A DNA stretch of 64,000 bases from positions 26,117-90,116 of the forward strand of contig VGFA01000008.1 in assembly GCA_016869025.1 (NCBI GenBank), in the 5' to 3' direction. A program made the translations under genes and the position numbers. This DNA comes from Armatimonadota bacterium. Its GTDB lineage: Bacteria; Sysuimicrobiota; Sysuimicrobiia; Sysuimicrobiales; Humicultoraceae. Below are positions 33,395-41,813 of this stretch, in pieces. How positions within the stretch are numbered: the first letter of the stretch is position 1; every line of letters starts with the position of its first letter. The notes beneath the pieces are model-generated. The model was not told the origin of the DNA and did not search any database. It saw nothing but the letters and a program-made list of their open reading frames with translations.

Positions 33395-36199
33395 ATGACG
33401 ACGGCCTGGACGCAGATTCTCAGGAAGATAGACGACTGGCGGTGGGAGCTCCCGGTCAGCTACAAGCCGGGCATGCGGGCTCCGGGTCTGATCTATGCCG
33501 ACGAGCGCATGCTGCGCGCCATGGCCGAGGAGCAGGCCATCGAGCAGGTTGCCAATGTGGCCACGCTGCCGGGCATCGTTGGGAGGTCGCTCGCGATGCC
33601 CGACATCCACTGGGGCTACGGGTTCCCGGTGGGAGGCGTGGCGGCGTTTGATCTCGAGGAAGGCATCATCTCGCCCGGCGGTGTCGGTTACGACATAAAC
33701 TGCCTCCCCGGAGACGCGCGGGTGCTCCACGAGTTTGGCTATCAGCAGGCGATCGCGGCCTTTCGCGACCGCTGGCCCGACGAGAGGATCAAGTGCGTCA
33801 ACCCACACACCGAGGTGATGGACACAGAGATCCTGGCGTTCATCACCTCTCCCACACCGACGGCCAGGATGTTCAGGCTCCTGACCGAATCGGGTCGGGA
33901 GATTCGGGCCACCGCCGATCATCCGTTCCTGACGCCCGACGGCATGATTCCGCTGGGGGATCTCGCCCAGGGCCAGCACGTCTCGGTGTACCCGTTTGAA
34001 GGCGTTCCCTACGAGGCGCCCCCGAGTGACGTCCTGGTTACCGCAGAGGACGTTCGCCTATCCTACTCAGGTCACGCAAACGGGCTGACCCAGGTGCTCG
34101 GGGTCCTCCGGCGTAGGGGCCTCCTGCCGTTGAGGATGGATCATCCAGCGCTGCCCTATCTCATCAAGCTGATGGGGTTCACGCAGGGAGATGGCAGCCT
34201 GCAGCTTCGCAGCGGAGGAGGATCCTTGCTTGCCTGCTACGCGAAGGTTGAAGATCTCGAGACCATCCGGCAGGATGTTGCGGCCGCAGGCTTCACGCCC
34301 TCGCGCATCTACCAGCGTCGCAGATCACACGCCATCGAAACAGAATATGGCCGCGCCGAGTTCGATCACACGGAGTCGTGCATCCATGTGGGGTCAACGG
34401 CCCTCGCGATGCTTCTCCGCTGCCTGGGCACAACCGCAGGCGCGAAGGCTTCCCAGGATTTCGACGTGCCGGCATGGCTCAATCGTGCGCCCCGCTGGAT
34501 GAAGCGCCTCTACCTGGCAGCGCTCTTCGGTGCTGAGCTCACCAGCCCCAGGACGGTGACAGGGCATCCCTACAACTTCACCGGACCGGTCCTTTCTCTG
34601 AACAAGCGTGCGGGTGTTGTGGCAAGTGGGCGGCGGTATCTTGAGGGGATCCGGACCTGGTTGCTCGACTTCGGGGTGGAGAGCGCCCTGCTGGCGGAGC
34701 GCAAGGAGCACGTGAGTCAGACGGGTGAAGCCTCGATCCGCCTCAGGCTGCAGATCTCCAGTCAGCCAGCGAACCTAGTCCGGTTCTGGAGCACGATCGG
34801 GTTCGAGTACAATCGCCGAAAGCAGTACCTGGCGTGTGTCGCTGCTCAATACCTGCGCATGAAGACGGCGTATCCTGATTTCCCGACGTTCATTGAACTG
34901 GCGACCCGAGGCCTGGGTGGGACAGGGCAGGTCTGGGACAGAATCGCTCGCAACGAGCAGGTTCCCTTTGATGGCCCGGTGTATGACTTCACCGTCAAGG
35001 ATGCGAATCACAACTTCATCGCAGACTCGTTCGTTGTTTCTAACTGCGGCGTCAGGCTGCTGCGCACCGACCTCACCGAGGACGAGGTCCGGCCTCATCT
35101 GACCACCCTTGTAGACGCCCTGTACAACGCCGTTCCCTCGGGCGTCGGGGTCGGCGGTCGCGTGAAGGTCGGGATGGGAGAGATAGACGAGGTGCTCGCG
35201 AAGGGCGCCCGCTGGGCCGTGGCGCGCGGATACGGTACGGCCGGCGACCTGGACGTGACAGAGGCGGGTGGAGCCCTGGAGCAGGCAGATCCCGCGACCG
35301 TCAGCGGCGAGGCCAAGCAGCGCGGCCGCGGGCAGGTAGGCACGCTCGGTTCGGGGAACCACTTCCTGGAGATCCAGGTGGTGGATCACGTATTCGATGC
35401 GTCCGCCGCAGCGGTCCTGGGGATTGAGGAACCCGGCCGGATTGCCGTTTTCGTCCACACAGGGTCCCGGGGACTGGGGCACCAGGTTTGCACCGACTAC
35501 CTGCGCGTCTGCGAGCGCGCCTCGAGCCGTCACGGCATCCACCTGGTGGACCGGCAGCTCGCGTGCGTGCCGCTGCGGTCCCCGGAAGGAGAGCGGTACT
35601 TCGGCGCGATGAGCGGGGCGGCCAACTTCGCGTGGGCCAACCGGCAGCTCATCACGCATTGGGTGCGCGAGGCATTTGAGCGGGTGCTGGGTCAATCGTG
35701 GGAACGCCTGGGCCTTCGCCTGGTCTATGACGTGGCCCACAACATCGGGAAGATCGAGACGCACGAGGTGGACGGAAAGCACCGCCGCGTCTGCGTACAC
35801 CGCAAGGGCGCCACGCGTGCTTTTCCGGCCGGACATCCCGAGGTCCCGGCCCGCTACCGCGAGGTCGGCCAGCCGGTGTTCATCCCCGGCGACATGGGGC
35901 GGTACTCGTTCGTTGCCATCGGGGCCGAGGGCGCGATGCACGAGGCCTTCGGCTCCACCTGCCACGGTGCCGGACGTTTGCTCGGCCGCAAGGCCGCGCT
36001 TCGGCATCTCGCGGGGCGGGACGTCAGCGACGAACTGCGCAAGGCAGGCATCGTCGTCCGCTCGCGGGACCGAGGCCTGCTGGCCGAGGAAGCGCCAGAG
36101 GCGTACAAGGATGTTGCCGACGTCGTGGCCATCTGCCATGCCGCGGGGTTGAGCCACCGGGTCGCGCGGATGCGCCCGATAGGCGTGGTCAAGGGATAG
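33395..36199 (+). CDS. rtcB: RNA-splicing ligase RtcB containing an intein
   Basis: A 934-aa precursor. Without the intein (residues 103-550) RtcB is 486 aa, the normal length. It joins 2',3'-cyclic phosphate or 3'-phosphate RNA ends to 5'-OH ends using GTP and Mn2+. Metal ligands and the guanylylated histidine are present: 'YDIN' plus the post-intein 'CGVRL', 'LGSGNHFLEIQ', 'HTGSRGLGHQV', 'YDVAHNIGKIE', and 'GSTCHGAGRLLGRK'. The intein splits the conserved 'YDINCGVR' directly before the metal-binding cysteine, so the ligase is active only after splicing. GGTGAGGG precedes the ATG. Archease, its usual helper, is not adjacent. Confidence 0.94.
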   Translation: MTTAWTQILRKIDDWRWELPVSYKPGMRAPGLIYADERMLRAMAEEQAIEQVANVATLPGIVGRSLAMPDIHWGYGFPVGGVAAFDLEEGIISPGGVGYDINCLPGDARVLHEFGYQQAIAAFRDRWPDERIKCVNPHTEVMDTEILAFITSPTPTARMFRLLTESGREIRATADHPFLTPDGMIPLGDLAQGQHVSVYPFEGVPYEAPPSDVLVTAEDVRLSYSGHANGLTQVLGVLRRRGLLPLRMDHPALPYLIKLMGFTQGDGSLQLRSGGGSLLACYAKVEDLETIRQDVAAAGFTPSRIYQRRRSHAIETEYGRAEFDHTESCIHVGSTALAMLLRCLGTTAGAKASQDFDVPAWLNRAPRWMKRLYLAALFGAELTSPRTVTGHPYNFTGPVLSLNKRAGVVASGRRYLEGIRTWLLDFGVESALLAERKEHVSQTGEASIRLRLQISSQPANLVRFWSTIGFEYNRRKQYLACVAAQYLRMKTAYPDFPTFIELATRGLGGTGQVWDRIARNEQVPFDGPVYDFTVKDANHNFIADSFVVSNCGVRLLRTDLTEDEVRPHLTTLVDALYNAVPSGVGVGGRVKVGMGEIDEVLAKGARWAVARGYGTAGDLDVTEAGGALEQADPATVSGEAKQRGRGQVGTLGSGNHFLEIQVVDHVFDASAAAVLGIEEPGRIAVFVHTGSRGLGHQVCTDYLRVCERASSRHGIHLVDRQLACVPLRSPEGERYFGAMSGAANFAWANRQLITHWVREAFERVLGQSWERLGLRLVYDVAHNIGKIETHEVDGKHRRVCVHRKGATRAFPAGHPEVPARYREVGQPVFIPGDMGRYSFVAIGAEGAMHEAFGSTCHGAGRLLGRKAALRHLAGRDVSDELRKAGIVVRSRDRGLLAEEAPEAYKDVADVVAICHAAGLSHRVARMRPIGVVKG
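33701..35044 (+). mobile_element. Intein in rtcB with LAGLIDADG-type endonuclease domain
   Basis: A 448-residue in-frame insertion. Block A starts at Cys103 ('CLPGDARVLHEFGY'). Block B has the catalytic T-x-x-H at 173-176 ('ATADHPFLTPDG'). Blocks F and G are 'VYDFTVKDANHNFIADSF' and 'VVSN' followed by extein Cys. The penultimate residue is Ser rather than the more common His. Endonuclease motifs are 'YLIKLMGFTQGDGSL' (GDG at 265-267) and 'LYLAALFGAELTSP' (GAE at 379-381), the second departing from DADG. By eye the DNA is less GC-rich than the flanking exteins, which fits horizontal arrival. Splicing excises the intein and joins Asn102 to the metal-ligand Cys. Confidence 0.93.
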
Positions 36200-36216
36200 C
36201 CCGGGACAGGAGGAGC

Positions 36217-37371
36217 ATGGTGCAGACGCTCGCCACCGAGGAGCAGCGGCTTGTCCACCGGACTATAAGAGGGTTTGCTCGGGAGGAACTGCGGCCGCAC
36301 GCTGCGATCTGGGACCGCGAAGGCCGCTTCCCGGTTGAGCTGGTTCCCCGGCTGGCAGGCCTGGGGCTGATGGGTATGACCGTGCCTGCTGACTACGGCG
36401 GGAGTGGCCTGGACGCCGTGACCACGGCGACCGCAATCGAGGCACTGGCCTGGGGCGACGGTGGTGTTGCGCTGTCGGTGGCCGCGCACAACTCGCTGTG
36501 CACGGGACACGTCGCGGCGTTTGGCAACGAGGCCCAGCGCCGCAGGTTCCTGCCGCGCCTGGCCAGCGGCGAGGCGCTGGGTGCCTGGTGCCTGACCGAG
36601 CCCGGCGCTGGCAGCGACGCCGCGGCCATAAAGACGCGCGCCGAGCGTCGCGGAGATCGCTGGGTACTCAACGGCACCAAGGTCTTCGTCACCAACGGCA
36701 GCCACGCAGGGATCTATGTGGTCATGGCCGTGACCGCGCCCGGGGCCGGCAGGAAGGGGATCAGCGCATTAGCGGTCGAGCGCGGCAGCAAGGGGCTGGA
36801 GATCGGCCGCAAAGAGGACAAGCTTGGGGTTCGCAGCAGCGATACCTCCGAGATCCACTTTGCGGACTGCGAGGTGCCGGACGAGCAACTTCTTGGCGAG
36901 GCTGGAGACGGCTACCCCCAGGTGATGCGCGTGCTGGAGCGGGGCCGCATCGGGATCGCGGCAATGGCGGTGGGCATCGGGCACGCGGCGCTCGACGCCA
37001 GCCTGTCGTACGCGCAGGAGCGCACTGCCTACGGCCGGCCAATCGCCGACCTGCAGGCAATCCAGTTCATGCTGGCCGACATGGCCACCGAGCTGGACGC
37101 CGCCTGGCTGTTGACCGAGCACGCCGCGGAACTGGCCGACCGAGGCCAGCCGTTTCGCCGCCAGGCCTCGATGGCCAAGCTCTACGCTTCCGAGGCCGCA
37201 GCGCGTGCCGCTGCCCGCGCGGTACAGATCCACGGCGGGTATGGGTTCACCAAGGACTATCCCGTGGAGCGCTTCTACCGCGACGTGAAACTGTGCGAGA
37301 TCGGCGAGGGCACGAGCGAGGTCCAGCGGGCGATCATCTCCAAGTCTGTGCTGGCGGACTCCGGGCGGTAG
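36217..37371 (+). CDS. Acyl-CoA dehydrogenase
   Basis: A 384-aa FAD enzyme for the first step of fatty-acid or branched-acyl-CoA oxidation. Signatures are 'WCLTEPGAGSDAAAIKTRAE', 'QERTAYGRPIADLQAIQFML', 'QIHGGYGFTKDYPVERFYRD', and the C-terminal catalytic glutamate region 'VKLCEIGEGTSEVQRAIISK'. AGGAGG lies three bases before the ATG. It follows rtcB by 17 bases, but no functional link is apparent. Electron-transfer flavoprotein genes are not in the window. Confidence 0.92.
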   Translation: MVQTLATEEQRLVHRTIRGFAREELRPHAAIWDREGRFPVELVPRLAGLGLMGMTVPADYGGSGLDAVTTATAIEALAWGDGGVALSVAAHNSLCTGHVAAFGNEAQRRRFLPRLASGEALGAWCLTEPGAGSDAAAIKTRAERRGDRWVLNGTKVFVTNGSHAGIYVVMAVTAPGAGRKGISALAVERGSKGLEIGRKEDKLGVRSSDTSEIHFADCEVPDEQLLGEAGDGYPQVMRVLERGRIGIAAMAVGIGHAALDASLSYAQERTAYGRPIADLQAIQFMLADMATELDAAWLLTEHAAELADRGQPFRRQASMAKLYASEAAARAAARAVQIHGGYGFTKDYPVERFYRDVKLCEIGEGTSEVQRAIISKSVLADSGR

Positions 37372-37386
37372 CGGGAGGTGCCTGGG

Positions 37387-38070
37387 TTGGTCCGCGCCGA
37401 GGGACATCGGGTGATCCGGGCCCCGGTGCAGCGCGTCTGGCAGTTGCTGAGCCGGCTCGAATCCCACCCGCGGTTCACCAACATCTGGATGGCCGCGGAC
37501 ATGATAGACCGGTCCCCTGCCTCTCCTTTGGTGGAGTTCCGCGGGTTCTTCGGAGGCCTGCCGGTCGCGTCGGTGCAGAGGTTCTCGCTGAGGCCCCCTG
37601 GCCGGATCGAGTTCAGACAGGTGCGCGGGACGTTCCTGGAGATGACGGGAGCGTACGTAATAAGGGACTCCGACGGCGAGACGGATCTTTTCGTGCAACT
37701 GGCGGTGGACCCCGGCGTTGCACTCTTCTCCGAGGCGGCGGTGCGCCAGGTCCTGGCAGGCCACATCGAGGGCACGCTGGCCAAGATCAAGACTTCGGCC
37801 GAGCGAGACCTGGCTCGTCCATCCATCCGGCGCGAGCGGCCGTCTGCTGCCGGGGTGCCTGCGGTGACCGAAGAGGCCGGTGCAGGCGGCGTGCCAGAGG
37901 CCGAAGAGGAACCAGAGGGCGCCGTCGAGCCGGCGGTCGCACCAAGCGTGCCCGCGGCTGCACCAGGCGTGCCCGGGGCAGTGCGGCCTGGAGATGTCAA
38001 GGGACGGCGCCGCCGCCGGCGGCGCCGTCCCAAGGCACGAGGACAGCCGCCGCCTGCGCAGAGTAGGTAG
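37387..38070 (+). CDS. SRPBCC (START-like) protein with disordered, arginine-rich tail
   Basis: A 227-aa protein. Residues about 1-140 form a START/polyketide-cyclase-like fold, recognisable from 'HRVIRAPVQRVWQLLSRLES' and the C-terminal helix 'VRQVLAGHIEGTLAKIKTSA'. The remainder is a Pro/Ala/Glu linker followed by nine or so consecutive basic residues (mostly arginine), an unusual tail that may bind RNA, lipid headgroups or acidic proteins. The TTG at 37387 is preferred because GGGAGG lies eight bases upstream; the GTG at 37378 overlaps that site. A perfect DNA palindrome encodes the Arg tract. Confidence 0.7.
   Translation: MVRAEGHRVIRAPVQRVWQLLSRLESHPRFTNIWMAADMIDRSPASPLVEFRGFFGGLPVASVQRFSLRPPGRIEFRQVRGTFLEMTGAYVIRDSDGETDLFVQLAVDPGVALFSEAAVRQVLAGHIEGTLAKIKTSAERDLARPSIRRERPSAAGVPAVTEEAGAGGVPEAEEEPEGAVEPAVAPSVPAAAPGVPGAVRPGDVKGRRRRRRRRPKARGQPPPAQSR
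38001..38031. repeat. Perfect 14-base-arm palindrome inside the coding end of the SRPBCC gene
   Basis: GGGACGGCGCCGCC, a three-base loop GCC, then the exact reverse complement. It encodes the poly-Arg tail and lies about 40 bases before the stop. No T-run follows, so it is not a classical terminator, but the RNA hairpin would be extremely stable. Confidence 0.85.
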
Positions 38071-38077
38071 AGACGCG

Positions 38078-38086
38078 TGCTACACT
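38078..38086 (+). promoter_or_regulatory. Extended -10 promoter candidate for mrp
   Basis: TGCTACACT matches the extended -10 form TGnTAnAnT with no good -35 box. A start near 38093 would give a leader of about 40 bases to the mrp ATG. Confidence 0.35.
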
Positions 38087-38132
38087 TTCGGTGCCAGAGA
38101 CCGGGTGCCGTCCGAATGATGGGAGGAACAAG

Positions 38133-39287
38133 ATGGCCGGCCGCAAGAGCAGACCCACGCGAGAGCAGATCCTGGATGCCCTTCGCGACGTGCAGGATCC
38201 CGAGCTTCACAGGAGCATCGTTGAGCTGAACATGGTTCGGGAGATAGCCGTGGAGGACGGCCGGGTGAGCGTGGAGGTGCTGCTTACGATCAGCGGCTGT
38301 CCCCTGCGCGAGACAATCGCCAGCGCGGTTACCGAGCGCATCCGTGCCATGGACGGGGTCAGCGACGTGCAGGTCCGGCTCGGCGTCATGGACCAGGAGC
38401 AGCGTCAGGCACTGGTCAGGCAACTGCACGGCGGCGAACCGCCTGCTGCCCTGGACGGCGCGATGCCTCCCTCCAGGCCGCGGGGCCTTCTCAGAGAGGG
38501 CTCGACCACGCGGGTGATCGCGATCGCCAGCGGCAAGGGCGGCGTGGGGAAGTCCACCGTGACCGCGAACCTGGCCGTGGCGATGGCGCTTGAGGGCCGG
38601 CGGGTGGGGGTGATTGACGCCGACATCTACGGCTTCTCCATCCCTCGGATGCTCGGCGTCACCGGACGGCCCACCGCCATAGACCAGATGCTGATCCCGC
38701 TTGAGAGCGACGGCATCCGCGTGATGTCCATCGGGTTCCTGCTGCCCGATGACTCAGGGGCGGTGGTCTGGAGGGGCCCGATGCTGCACAGGGCCCTGGT
38801 CACCTTCATCTCTGATGTGCACTGGGGCGACGACCTGGAGTATCTGCTGATTGACCTGCCACCCGGGACCGGAGACGTCTCCCTTACGATCGCGCAGACG
38901 CTGCCCCACTCCAGCATGCTGATCGTTACCACACCACAGCCCGCGGCCGTGAGCGTAGCAAGGCGCGCCGCGAAGATGGCCGAACTGGTCAACATGGAGG
39001 TCATCGGCGTGGTTGAGAACATGTCGGGGTTCACGCCGGCACCCGGGGCGCCGACCGTTGACCTGTTCGGCCGGGGCGGCGGGCAGCGACTGGCCGAGAT
39101 CCTGGGTGTACCGCTTCTGGGGGAGATCCCCATTGATCTGGCCCTGCGCGAGGGCGGCGACAGCGGGCTGCCCACGATCAGGGCCCATCCGGACAGCCCT
39201 GCCTCGAAGGTGCTGCGTGAGGTGGCCCGGAGGGTCGTGGCTCGGCTGCCGGTTGCTCACCGAGCGCAGGAGGGCAGAGCCCCTTGA
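38133..39287 (+). CDS. mrp: Mrp/NBP35-type Fe-S carrier P-loop ATPase with N-terminal MIP18 domain
   Basis: A 384-aa protein. Residues about 8-95 are a MIP18/DUF59 domain ('ILDALRDVQDPELHRSIVEL', 'ISGCPLRETIASAVTERI'). The ATPase domain has the deviant Walker A 'ASGKGGVGKSTVTANLAVAM', 'IDADIYGFSIPRMLG' and 'LIDLPPGTGDVSLTIAQ'. Mrp proteins hold and transfer [4Fe-4S] clusters. The CxxC near the C-terminus typical of some members is not visible. GGGAGGA lies five bases before the ATG at 38133. The stop overlaps the next start as TTGA. Confidence 0.92.
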   Translation: MAGRKSRPTREQILDALRDVQDPELHRSIVELNMVREIAVEDGRVSVEVLLTISGCPLRETIASAVTERIRAMDGVSDVQVRLGVMDQEQRQALVRQLHGGEPPAALDGAMPPSRPRGLLREGSTTRVIAIASGKGGVGKSTVTANLAVAMALEGRRVGVIDADIYGFSIPRMLGVTGRPTAIDQMLIPLESDGIRVMSIGFLLPDDSGAVVWRGPMLHRALVTFISDVHWGDDLEYLLIDLPPGTGDVSLTIAQTLPHSSMLIVTTPQPAAVSVARRAAKMAELVNMEVIGVVENMSGFTPAPGAPTVDLFGRGGGQRLAEILGVPLLGEIPIDLALREGGDSGLPTIRAHPDSPASKVLREVARRVVARLPVAHRAQEGRAP

Positions 39288-39967
39288 CCGGAAGCGGGCG
39301 GGCCATTGTGCTGGCGGTGACCCCAGTGCTGCTTGCGGTGCTGCTTGCGGCGCTGTTGCCAGCGGCGCCGTCCAGGATCGCGTTCGCGCAGGGCACGGCC
39401 GCGGAGTGGCCGGCCCTGACCCGGCGGTTCGAGCAGCAGGTCCAGCAGACCCCAGCGGATCCAGGCACCAGGTTCACGCTCGCGATGCTCTACGCGCGCA
39501 GCGGGCGAGTCCTTGACGGCTTCAAGCAGCTTCAGGAGGCCGATCAAGCAATCGGTTCCCTTGCCGGCCGTCCGGCGCTGGCGCGGCAGATCGTGACCGA
39601 GACCGAAGGACTCCTGCGCCGGAACCCCCGCGATCTGCTCGCCCGTTACCGGCTGGCGTTTGCCCGCTACTTCCTGGGAGAGCATCCGGCTGCCGCCGCC
39701 GAGTTCGAGCGAATCGTCGCGCTCGACCCGCAGAACGACTGGGGCTACGGCTATCTTGGGCAGGGGTACGCCAACCTGGGGCAGTTGGACCGCGCGATCG
39801 CCACATGGGAGAGGGGTCTCGCGGTCAACCCCAAGAACGCGGTGCTCCACTACATGCTGGGCCTGAGCTACACCCGTAAAGGGGACAAGAAGAAGGCCGC
39901 TGCCCACCTGGCCGCTGCGTACCGCGATCGGACGCTCTACGATTACATTACGCGGAACCCCAAGTGA
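39284..39967 (+). CDS. TPR-repeat protein with signal peptide
   Basis: A 227-aa protein. The first 35 residues form a signal peptide ('IVLAVTPVLLAVLLAALLPA', cleavage near 'AFAQ'). At least three tetratricopeptide repeats follow, for example 'YGYLGQGYANLGQLDRAIAT' and 'LHYMLGLSYTRKGDKKKAAA'. It is therefore a periplasmic or surface-exposed protein-interaction module. It is coupled to mrp upstream (TTGA) and to the OstA-like gene downstream (GTGA), so envelope assembly is the most likely role. Confidence 0.75.
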   Translation: MTGSGRAIVLAVTPVLLAVLLAALLPAAPSRIAFAQGTAAEWPALTRRFEQQVQQTPADPGTRFTLAMLYARSGRVLDGFKQLQEADQAIGSLAGRPALARQIVTETEGLLRRNPRDLLARYRLAFARYFLGEHPAAAAEFERIVALDPQNDWGYGYLGQGYANLGQLDRAIATWERGLAVNPKNAVLHYMLGLSYTRKGDKKKAAAHLAAAYRDRTLYDYITRNPK

Positions 39968-40857
39968 GACCGTCCGTGAGTGCGAAGCGCGCGACATCCC
40001 TGGCAATCGCTGCGGTTACGCTCTGGCTCGGGGCGGCCGCAGGGCCGACCGCCCGCTCTGCCGGGGCACTTTCTCCCGCGTCGACACCGTCTGTTACACC
40101 GGCGCCGGTGGCCACACCGGCACCCACGTCCTCCCCGCGGCTTACGGTGACCGCGGACGAGTTGCACGCCGATGCCCAGGCCCGCACGGTGGTGGCCGCG
40201 GGCCGTGTGCGCATCACAGACGGCACGACGACGGCCACAGCCGCACGTGCGACCCTATACCATCGAGAGGGGCGCGGGGTCCTGACAGGTCAGGCGAAGG
40301 TTGTCACACCTCAGGGCGTGCTCGAGGGCGGTGAGATCACGATCCTGTACACCATGTCGGCGATCACCCGCATCGTGGCGCGCGGGAAGGCCAGCCTGGA
40401 GGTCGAGAGCGGGCTGGTCTCCGCCGCGCAGGTGACCATCGTGCCGGAAACCGACACGGTCACGGCTCTGGGTGACGTTACGCTCTTCACGCCGCCGGAT
40501 CTGATTGCCACCGGCGCCCGGCTGGTCTACATGCGCACGCGCGGCGAGGCGGTCCTGGAAGGCCGCGCCCGCGTGCAGAGCCGGGACGGGTTCCTCCAGG
40601 GTGAGCGGATCGAGGCGCTGGGCCGGTGGGAGCGGGTGAAGGCCACCGGAGGCGTGCACGCGGTCCTGCGCGACATTGAGGTCCGAAGCGTGGCGGCCGA
40701 GGTCTTCATGGCGGAGCGCAAGGCCGTCTTCGGCGGCGAGGTGAGACTGACACAGGCGGGCCGCTTCCTGGTGACCGAGAAGCTGACGGTCTGGTACGAG
40801 GCAGGCCGTTTCGTGGCGGAAGGCCAGACCAGGGCGCGGATAGAAACAACACCCTGA
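39964..40857 (+). CDS. OstA/LptA-like periplasmic protein
   Basis: A 297-aa protein with an N-terminal signal ('SLAIAAVTLWLGAAAGPTA') and a Pro/Thr-rich spacer. A run of beta-strand repeats of OstA type follows: 'LHADAQARTVVAAGRVRITD', 'EVESGLVSAAQVTIV', 'VYMRTRGEAVLEGRARVQS'. LptA-family jellyroll proteins bridge inner and outer membrane for lipopolysaccharide transport. The length, about 1.5 times that of E. coli LptA, suggests more repeats. The GTG start overlaps the TPR gene stop. With the LptD-like protein at 58763 it supports an outer membrane with LPS-like lipid. Confidence 0.75.
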   Translation: MRPSVSAKRATSLAIAAVTLWLGAAAGPTARSAGALSPASTPSVTPAPVATPAPTSSPRLTVTADELHADAQARTVVAAGRVRITDGTTTATAARATLYHREGRGVLTGQAKVVTPQGVLEGGEITILYTMSAITRIVARGKASLEVESGLVSAAQVTIVPETDTVTALGDVTLFTPPDLIATGARLVYMRTRGEAVLEGRARVQSRDGFLQGERIEALGRWERVKATGGVHAVLRDIEVRSVAAEVFMAERKAVFGGEVRLTQAGRFLVTEKLTVWYEAGRFVAEGQTRARIETTP

Positions 40858-40903
40858 CAGATACACCGGCGCCATACCGCGGCCCGGGTGGGGAGGCACC
40901 ACC

Positions 40904-41809
40904 ATGACCACAGCACGCACCAAGAGACCACAGCTCGATTCAATGCCGCTCGCGCACGGCAAGCGCGCGCGACTGCACCGCCTGCTGTACGAGCACGGAC
41001 CCGGGCAGGGTACAATGCTCATTCTCCCGGTGGACCAGGGCCTCGAGCACGGCCCGGTGGACTTCCTTCCAAACCCGCCGAGCGAGAACCCGGATTTTCA
41101 GATACGGCTGGCGATTGACGGCGGCTACTCCGCCATCGCGTTCCACTACGGCATCGCCGCGCGCCACCTGGCTCCCTACGCCGGCAAGATCCCGCTCATA
41201 CTCAAGATCAACGGCAGCACGAACATCCCGCCGTCGGACCGGGCGTTCTCGGGGATGACCGCGCATGTAGAGGACGCGGTCCGGCTTGATGCCGCCGCTG
41301 TCGGCTACACCCTGTACGTGGGCTCGCCCCGGCAGGACGAGGACATCGCTCAACTGACCGCGGTGCGCGCGGAGTGCGACCGCTACGGAATGCCCCTGGT
41401 CGTTTGGTCGTACCCCAGGGGCGAGGCGATTGAGAAGAAGGGCGGTCGCGACAGCCTGTTCGCCGTGGACTACGCTGCGCGCGTGGCGACCGAGCTCGGC
41501 GCCGACGTGATCAAGCTGAACGTGCCCGTCTTCGATCAGAAGTCGAAGGAGGGCTCACCCACGCCGTACAACACCATGGTCCTGGAGTACCGCGAGGCAG
41601 TGGAGAAAGTCGTGCGCAGCGCCGGGCAGTCGTTCGTGCTCTTCAGCGGAGGCGGCAAGATAGGCGACGCCGACCTGCTCGAGAAGGCAAGACTCGTGAT
41701 GCAGGCCGGCGCCACCGGGCTCATCTTCGGCCGGAACATGTGGCAGCGTCCGATGGACGAGGCACTGCGCATCACCGCGGAGATCAAGCGCCTGATGCTG
41801 GAGGAGTAG
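40904..41809 (+). CDS. Class I fructose-bisphosphate aldolase (DhnA/FbaB family)
   Basis: A 301-aa TIM-barrel aldolase. Typical are 'LILPVDQGLEHGPVDFLPNP', the Schiff-base lysine in 'LGADVIKLNVPVFDQKSK', and the phosphate site 'SGGGKIGDADLLEKA' with 'GATGLIFGRNMWQRP'. It would split or form fructose 1,6-bisphosphate; DhnA homologues with other sugar-phosphate substrates exist. GGGGAGG precedes the ATG. The quinone-oxidoreductase-like gene starts four bases after its stop. Confidence 0.88.
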   Translation: MTTARTKRPQLDSMPLAHGKRARLHRLLYEHGPGQGTMLILPVDQGLEHGPVDFLPNPPSENPDFQIRLAIDGGYSAIAFHYGIAARHLAPYAGKIPLILKINGSTNIPPSDRAFSGMTAHVEDAVRLDAAAVGYTLYVGSPRQDEDIAQLTAVRAECDRYGMPLVVWSYPRGEAIEKKGGRDSLFAVDYAARVATELGADVIKLNVPVFDQKSKEGSPTPYNTMVLEYREAVEKVVRSAGQSFVLFSGGGKIGDADLLEKARLVMQAGATGLIFGRNMWQRPMDEALRITAEIKRLMLEE

Positions 41810-41813
41810 ACCG

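Noticed and set aside
34775..36157. A 460-codon open frame opposite the rtcB C-terminal half
   Set aside because: Antisense shadow of RtcB and its intein; the RtcB metal-site motifs are on the plus strand.
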